Positions 26,701 through 35,700 of a stretch of DNA of 64,000 nucleotides are shown here, piece after piece. A program made the position numbers and the translations under genes. Source of the stretch: Anaspis maculata (lineage: Eukaryota; Arthropoda; Insecta; Coleoptera; Scraptiidae); assembly GCA_949128115.1 (NCBI GenBank), contig OX421962.1, positions 12,723,262 through 12,787,261 on the forward strand, given 5' to 3'. The notes under the pieces are model-generated. The model worked only from the letters and a program-made list of their open reading frames with translations. It searched no databases and was not told the origin of the DNA. Position 1 is the first letter of the stretch. Each line of letters starts with the position of its first letter.

Positions 26701-29700
26701 TTCGGTGATTGCCTCCATATTTATAACCTTTCTGAAGCTCTCTACATACTTCGAAATACTTCCGGCGATTACCTTTATGACCTCCCCAAAGCTCGCAATA
26801 CCCTGGATCGCTTTCGGCGATTGCCTTGTAGCACATCTGAAAGCCATATTTTCAATCGCTTATTGCGATGAGCGATTGCCTTTCAAACTGTTCTGAAGCT
26901 TGTAATACCCTGGATCCTTTCGGCGATTGCCCTTCAGCCCATTATAAAGCTCGCTATATTTTCAATCGCTTAGGGCGATTGGCGATTGCCTTTCAGACTT
27001 TCCTAGAGCTTTATACACCGTGGATCTCCAAGTCTCCCTAAAGCTTGCTGCATACTTTCGGCGATTCCCTTTATAACCTTTCTAAAGCTCCTAATACCCT
27101 GAATTGCTTTCGGCAACTGCATTTTGAATCTTCATAAAGCTCGTTATACGGGGTGATTCATGACTAAATCGACATTGATCAAGAGTAGATCCAGTTTTTT
27201 GAGATGAATCAGCAACTGGCTTCAGAATTTTTTGAAGCTCTTCCGTTTTAAAGTTACAGGGTGATTTATGTATTTTGGTCAAAAATTTGATAAACCGTAT
27301 CTTTGGAATGGATGGATGGAATCGAATGAAATTTCGGAAGTATGTTCTGGCAACGACCCTTGATACAATTCATCATCGACCAATCCAAGAGCTTCGGGGC
27401 CGGATTGAAATTATATAATTTTTTTACAAAAGTCGTTACCATATTCTGAAACTACATAAAAAATGAACTGTCTCAGAAAAAATGATTGATGACTGGCGTT
27501 ATTTTCAAAGTTTTGTATCATTTCAAAGCATTATTTCCAAGAAAATCGAGAATTATTATTCTGATTTGAAATTTAAACTGTTTTATCGCATAAGTCAATT
27601 CATTCTTGAACTGAGCTGAAGTTTGGGGACGTAGAAAAAAATGTTTTGGAAATTTATCCGAAACTTTTTTACCACTAAAAAATTGAAGAAAATGGATACA
27701 CTTTTTTACAAGGAAACGGCTGAAATTCAGAGGTACCTATAGTAGATCATTTGCAGTTATTTGGAAATATTAACTAACAGAAGATTCACCACCAAAAATA
27801 TTCAAGATCTTCAATTTTTTTAACAGTTCCAAGGGTGCCATATAATTTTATTTGTGGAATTTGCAGCGTTTTTATGTAGTTTCAGAATACGGTAACGACT
27901 TTTTACCCCACTGATTAATCCTCACTGTTCCAGAAATGTCTTCGTTGTTATCGTTAGTACTGTTATCGTTACTAAAAAACCTGCTGATAACCTAGTAATC
28001 GACGCAGGGCAAAAAAGGTAACGACTTCTGTAAAAAAAATATACAGGTGATTTTTTCCACAAAAATTTATGGAACACAATTTTTCAAAATCCGGCCCTGG
28101 AGTTTTTGAATTGGTTGGTGATTTTGGAAGGGTCGTTGCTAGAACATACTTACCAAATTTCATTCGATTCCACCCATCCGTTCCATTTATATACTTTTTA
28201 TTCAAAATAAATAAACGCCTTCCTACATTTTATGTAGGCTGCCTTCTGACAAAGGATACAAAGTCAATAAAATGATCTACATAAAATTAATAAAGAAATA
28301 CAATTGAACATAAATAAATTATGAGTATAGATGATGTCTTAGAATTCTTATCGATCCTTTCAAAGCCAACATTGCAGTTTCTTTTGCCCATTTTCCATTA
28401 ATTTTGAAAAAATCACAAACAGAAGTTATACAAAAGTTTGGAATAGTTCCACGAGCACCAATAAAAAATCCTTTCACAAAAATTTGGTCTAGATTGAATT
28501 TTTCTTTAAAGTAATCTCTTGTGAGGTCATAGATCGAACACTTTTCTCGGTGTACTTCCTCTGGTTGATTCTCACTAATCTCGAACCGTACTGTCGGATC
28601 GAGTATGTATCCAATTCTAGTTTTCCGATCGATGGCTATGATGTCAATCCGTCGAGAACTTCCATTTTCTGCCAGACAGTGTACTTCTTCGTGCGTTTCC
28701 ATACCAACATTCAGGAGATTTTCAGCAAGAAATGACCTAACTTCATGATGTTTTGAGTTTCGAAGAGCTTCGTTGTGTGGACAGGCACCAAGGATATGTG
28801 GTAGTGTTTCATATTTTACATTCTCGGTTCCAACACTGCAGTGACGGCACCGGCTACCATCCTTGGACCTTCCAGGATTAGCTCTGCATGCAGATACATC
28901 CCCAATCATCTTTAAAGCTTCCGTATATTCAGAATTGATCAGTCCTTTTTTGGTTGTAATCCATGAATTAGCTGGAGTGTATTCCTCAAATAACTTCACT
29001 CCTCTACCTTTGTATCCCAGTGAACACGGCGAGGTTGTATGTAACTCTTATGGAGTTCACATGCGGCAAATATAAAGCCATTGCGATGTTCCCAGCGAGG
29101 TCTCCAAGCAATCCCTGCGACCGCGAAATGTCCGCCCCAAATGCAATGAAACGAACTTCCCATAGAAGTAACATTGTGGAGGTTACTGGGAGATCTTATT
29201 AATACTTCCTGGGGAAGTAATTTTCATACGCCTATTAGAATCACGATGTGACTTCCCAAAGATTTCTAGTTTTTGACGTCCACAGTACCTCTCAGTAGTA
29301 CTTTTCAGATAGGTACTTCGATATGTGGGACCTCGTGAGGGGTAATGTAATAAAAAATGTTTTTTGTATAACACATTTTATTACAACACATGACACTTGA
29401 GCTACAAGTCTATTCAATACATAATTATTTCATTTGACTCTGAGATACAGAAATATAAAAATAGCTCAAATTAATTTGGCAGCCTCCCGCTCCCGACGCC
29501 GGCGTTAATTGGAATGGCATAGCCATATTCTTTGAGAAAGATCTCAAGATCTCTTTTGAAATTGAGTGTGTATCCCGAACTGCACCTGAACAAACAAAAA
29601 ATAAATAAATAATACAACATAATAGATATTTAAGATACTAGTAGTCACATTAATATAGCCAAATTCAAAAATCAGTGCTATTCCCGTTAGGAAATTGCAC

Positions 29701-32700
29701 TAAAAGAAGCTAATAAAGTGTATATTATGCATTCAGCTTTTATTTGCAACAAAGCAGGCCTTGGAATTTTGTTTTTACGTTTTTCAAAATTAAAAATACC
29801 TAGACACTTCAGCTATTACAGCTGCCAGTCAGTGTCAGTGTTAATACTCTGTCAGCTATACCAGCTGATATAAAGCAATGTTGTCTTTCCCCTTGCCGCT
29901 TAATTTTTGTGCTCACATCAGGGTAGGTGCTCACTGTGTTTGATAAAAAAAAAGCCTGATGTTTCTGACAGTTTCTGATGTCAAAGCAGTTACACAGTTG
30001 GTGTAAGATGGATTTTGATCTTTGGGTGTGATTGAAGGAAGATTGGAATAACGTGAGAAAATCTTTTTGAATATCACCCAGCTGTGAAACTTGTTCTGCC
30101 TACACACATTTTGTGAAACTCCTTTCTTCAGTACTTTTTGGCTAGCTACCTACAGTGCTCAATGAAGCTAGCAGTGAAATGAAAAAATCAATGAAGATGA
30201 AAACGGAGCGAGGACCTAGCTAATGAAAGTCCGTTTCAGACAGGATGGCTGAGAAGAAACGAAGAAGCTTGTTCGATCATGTGCGAGCTCAAGTGATGGA
30301 CAGTCCCTACCTATCTCCACAAATTTCCGGAGTCCGAAATGTTCCGAGTTCAAGTACCTTGTTTCTAAAAGTACCTACCCTGATAAAAATTAATAGGCCA
30401 GAGCCATCATTCGTTTGAATTCAAAGGTCTTCACTTTTATTGTTATTGGTAGATGCCAGTACCAGATCGATCTCTATCGACTGAGAGAAACACGGCTTTC
30501 ATGACACAGCTTCCTCCTCGTTAAATACAGCCAAATTTTAAATTTATCTTCTCACTTTGTATAGCACCGCCTGTACAACTTTGTTTGTTCCATATGTAGA
30601 ATGAGGAAGAACTTCTACACTACGCTTGAAGAATGACAAGCGGTTGATAGTCTATGTCATTCGGACATTCAATCAATCAGAAATGAACTTGCAACACTGT
30701 TCTGGATTTTGAAGTAAAGCGATAACCCCAGAAAATAATGCATAACCTAAACTATGGCATTCCACTGACAGCGCTTTTACAGAGTGGATTCTGTCAAACT
30801 AGGCTCGCCTGCTTTGTTGCAAATAAAAGCTGAATGCATAATACTCACCTGGAAGGATATTCACTCACCACTCAGGGCTTCTGACGATTAGTAGGTACTG
30901 CTCGATTTTGATATATTCATAATATTTCACTGCCAATAACTGAACTGCGAACAACATCCGTCATCATCCAAAGCCAAGAACGGAAAGAATGCCACGGCAC
31001 TCGGAGTAGAAAAGCACCATCAACGGCCAATTCTCTCACTACGGCTTTTGAGCATCCCCCGGGCTGTCACAGAAGTACATCGCCAAGACTTCACATTGTG
31101 GTGAAAAATTGGTATTGATAAATGCACGTGCAATTACGAATAACATCTAAATGAACTCCTTTATGGGAAATCCAAATAAACATCGTTTTGCGACGTCCAT
31201 GGGTGCTTGCAATGTTGACAATAATTGGACATAGGTTCTTGGACCTCCCGAAGCAAGCTGTGGGAAGTCGCTTTGAGAAGTCACTAATTTAACCTTTTAT
31301 GGACATCGTGAAAATTCTCGGTTTCCGGAGAGACCTCCCCAGGCAAACTATGCGAAGTTATTTTGGGACTTCACAAATTTCACTTAAAATGGACATCACA
31401 AAACCTCTTATAGAGGTCCGTGTTCACTGGGATGGAAGGTTACACCACTTTTGAAACTCGCTTTCTCTAAGATGTTTTCGAAGCTTTTGTGAGCTCAAAT
31501 TTTCGATTAGTTCAGTTTCCGTGCTTGTAGAGATGTTAAGTACACTTAGACACGATTGTTTTTCCTTTTCGATGTCTATAACTGCCGGGATGAGTTCTTC
31601 GTTTGACTTTTCTAAAATACAACATGTGTTACATCTTTGGACAAATGCTTCCCAAGTCGCTCGAATCATGCCCAGTCCTTTATGTGTCCTTGGTGAGTAT
31701 AACATGCTGTCTGGGATATCGCCTGGTAAACAGAGAATTTCTTTTACAGCAGATTTAATGAGTTTGTCCACATTTTGTAGAAATGATCTCGGCATTTGTT
31801 TACATGGTGTCGTCTGATACGGAAATATTAGTGTTGGCCATATGTATTGATTTAGTACAGTGAGCTTTTGATCTGGATGTAAGAATGATGACGATGTAAC
31901 TTGCCTGATTTTTTTTTTCAAGTTTGTTAATGATCGAATTGTGTTCAAAAATGATGTTGTTATTGAATGTTACACCCAAGTACTTGATTGAACTTTCTCT
32001 GTCAATAGATTTTGAAAAAAAAAACACCGCCGATCGAAAACTTCTTCTGGATCAGTTCCCCTTTTTCTACGTGAATGATTGTAGTTTTAGTATGATTCAG
32101 AGAAAGTACAATTTGGCTGGATCCTTCATAAGCTTTTTCAAACAATGCCATTGCTGAATCTTCACTGTTTCCAATCACAACTGTATCATCAGCGAAGCCC
32201 ATTGTTGAAACTGGTATCTGTGATGGACCGACCGAATAACCGTAATGTTTTGCAATGTTTTCTTCGGATAAATTATCAAGAATATGATTTGTGCACATGT
32301 TATATAGAATAGGTGACAGTGGTGCTCCTTGGAAAAGCCCTCTCTTCAGAAAAATAGCTTTTGTTTTTCCAAGCTCTGTCTCGATTTGTATACTATTTTC
32401 CTTCTGAAGCTCGATGATTAGTTTTTTCAATTGGAGAGGCATTTCGGTTTAGTTGATAACATTAACAATTTGTTTTAAACCAACATTATCGTACGCTTTA
32501 GTCACATCAAGGAACATTACGGTGACATCGTGCTTCTGTAGCTTTGCCTCCTGTAGTATACCATTCAGCAAGGTGGTGTTGATGTATGCCCCCGGAGTTG
32601 AAGTAAATCCACGTTGGTTTTTATTGAAAGTAATATAGGGTGACATCTTCCGGATGATGATTCGTTCCAGTATTCGACGAATTAACGAACATATCGAAAT

Positions 32701-35700
32701 TGGCCTCCAATTATTAGTTTGATCAACATCGCCGCCTTTATACAGAAGAATGGTCCTCGCCTTCTTCAAGTTTTTTGGCACATATCCGGTTCTTAGTATT
32801 CTGTTCATAATGACAGTCAAAATTTCGATTATTTTGACTTGTTTTACTGCCCTGAGAATAATTTTGTCAGGTCCTGAAGCAGTGTCCATTTTGATAGCTT
32901 TAGAATCTCATCAAAAACCAGTATTTCAAATTTAGATTGCTTTCAAAATATAAAAAATGATCTTTTTCATAGACAAATTTGGGGAATCGCAGGAATCGAA
33001 CTCGCGCCCTTTGGACACACGCCTCGCGCCTGTTGCAGCAGGTAAGGTCGGAGGTGGCGTCTTTCACCATCAAGCTATCAGGGTATTTTCGTCAGCCGGC
33101 CAAAGCCGTCATTGATAAAAGACACGAACACTTTCTTTTATCCTTTGAATAGACCGAAGAAGTGTGACGTCACAACATGGCAACATGGCCGGCGGTTGAC
33201 ATTTTCTGGAGGCCAACGTCAAACGTGACATGACCGTGGGATGCACGGCACGTGGCATGCACTTGACGTTTCTCTGTTTGTGTTTGTCATGTGTTTGTCA
33301 AATTTTTGCGAAGGTAAATAACGGAAATGGATATAACAACAAAGATTCATATTTTGGGCTATATCAGGTGGAGGAAATCAAACTATATTGCTATAAACTA
33401 AAAACTGCTAACTATAAACGATCCATTGCTCTTTGCCTCTGAGCATCTCATGAACGAGATTGTCGACGGCGATTCTCCTGCCCAGTTTTTCTTCGAGGTC
33501 TTCTCGCTGCCTTGATGGACCGTTACAATGAAAACGAGCGTGTTCCGCGTTGTCCTGACGCTGAGGCTTTTGAGGCTCCCCAGTATTTCTTTAATCCAAC
33601 TTTGAACCAAGGCGTTCCACTGCCGTTGCCACTGCTCGACGAACTGCTCTCTGGCCTTGTTTCTGCTTTCTGGTTTGCTGGTGGGCACTCCTAGGCTTGT
33701 TTCCTCTAATCGCAAGCATCAGGGCGAAGGGTGGGATACCCGAGAGCACTCGTGCTGCATCATGCGGAACCGTTCTGTAGGCACTGGTGATTCTGAGTGC
33801 AGCTTTGCGCAGCTCTCTGTCAATGAGTTGGGCTATGTCTGGCCTTTTTGCAACCAAGTCCGCCTGTATGCTCCCTCTGGCCTGTATGACGCTGGCTGTC
33901 TCTTAGGCTGGCAATTTCAGCAATGCTCACTGCCATTTTGCACTGACTTTTGTGACTTTTGTTGTGAACCTCCAGAAAATGTCATGCCAAACACAACCAA
34001 ACATAGAAACGTCACGTTCATCATGTGACGTTGGCCTCCAGAAAATGTCAACCGCCGGCCATGTTGCCATGTTGTGACGTCATCACTTCTCCGGTCTATT
34101 GCGGCTTGAGCGATAGCGGCCCAAGGCCCCGGCTGCCAGCCGGGAATCGGGAAAGGTACGTTTTGGTCATCAGCAGGTGTATGAGACTTCATTTATTAAC
34201 AACGTCTCTTTGTGAAAAAACTGAAAATCCAGTAATGAAATTAGTGACATTTCAACCGTCATTTTGACATTTTAGTATGTTAACTTGATTCAAAGTATTT
34301 GGGTGTATTGGATGGGGTTGATGCAGCTCAAGATTTCTAAATGAACCCCCATTTTAATCTTTTGTGGTCACATTTGCATTGCTACCAAAAATTTATTCTG
34401 GTTTATAAGTGTAGGTGAGAATTTGAATATTAACTTTACAATTACTGTTGTTGAAAGGAAATTATGTAGGATTTTTATTTTTATACATCTCACCGCTAGG
34501 GCTAGGCGTTCGATAAAATTATATAAGCATGTTAAACCCATACTATCGGTTGAGAGGACATGACTGAGGCCAGTCCTGTAGGTGCGAATTATTGTTGATT
34601 TGCTTGTGAATCAGAGTTAGGGTGATATTGAAAGCCGGTTTTTCGAAATTGTGATTAAATCGTCGTTTAAATTCGTATTGTTTCGTGGTCTGAATAAACT
34701 GTGCGTTATAATAACGCACGGCTCATAACGCACAGGTTGGGTAGGTTGACGTAATTGACAACTTTCGGGCCTACTATAGCGTGTGAAAGGGGTCACTTTC
34801 GTAGGTGGTCGTAGGAAAAATGTCATTACTCCAGAAAATGAATGATTGGGACAGAATATTGCTAAGTTTGCATTGCCCAAACTAGAACTTTGTATTGAGT
34901 GACACTCAGTGACAGTATTCTTGCGGAAGGCTCGAGCAATGAATTCCTGAACTCTCAAATTGGTTTCGCTGTGAAGAGATTACACAGAGGTTAGAACTAG
35001 CAATGATAAATTTCTGATAATGTGAATAAGATTAACTATAAAATTGACCCTTGGGAAATTTGCACAACATGTAATCTGAACAGACGTGAAAAGCATCGGC
35101 CACATTCTCCTCGAGTGCCCCCTTCATAGGGGCCTCCGTAGATCGGCATCACTATAACATGTAATGAGAACTGCAATGACAATTATTTACTCAAGAGTAT
35201 AACGCCATCAGACTCTGTCGGCATTTATATTTCATTTTTTTGTGGCTAAGTCCAGCATTACGCTATGCTGCATAAACCCGATATGAACGAACATGAACCC
35301 TGGATAGCCTTCAATGATTTCGTTTAAATCCTTCCTTAAACTAGCTATACTTTGAATAGCTCACACCGGCTATTCCTTTATAACTCTTCCCGCAGCTCCC
35401 TATTCATAACCTTATTAACCTTACTAGAGCTTGAGATCCTTAGTGGGAGCGGTACGCAAAAGCATACCGCATTTTGGAGTGCAGTAACGAGATTTTGCAT
35501 GGGCGTACTTTATACCGAGACAAGCGATTTGACCCGCAGCACTCGATATTTTGTCCCTTAGGGGGCCAATGGGGGCCCTCCAAATTTTCAAGATGCAAGA
35601 ACTTTCACAAAATGATCATTGAGTATCGTTATGTATGTCATAAGTGAAGCTTACGGGTCTATTGAAAATGTTTTCATCAACTGTCGTCGTGACCGATTCA

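Larger units (their letters stand above)
22640..27145. repeat. Long 60-bp-class minisatellite
   Basis: A unit of roughly 60-65 bp repeats throughout: 'ctggatcgctttcggcgattgcctttcaaaccttcctaaagctc' and its variants. Three unit types alternate (…ccttcgatgattgcc…, …actttgaatcactttcggcgattgcc…, …ccctggatcgctttcggcgattgcc…), giving a higher-order period near 190 bp. The array is interrupted by elements at 24205-24569 and 25077-26102 and ends where another begins at 27147. The same repeat resumes at 35285-35441 and 36909-37025. Its open frames are not genes. Confidence 0.85.

Noticed and set aside
22640..27145. CRISPR-like array
   Set aside because: Units vary throughout with no constant repeat alternating with unique spacers, and the context is eukaryotic.
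34617..34958. 113-codon - frame
   Set aside because: No motif, low-complexity start, no splice or poly-A context.
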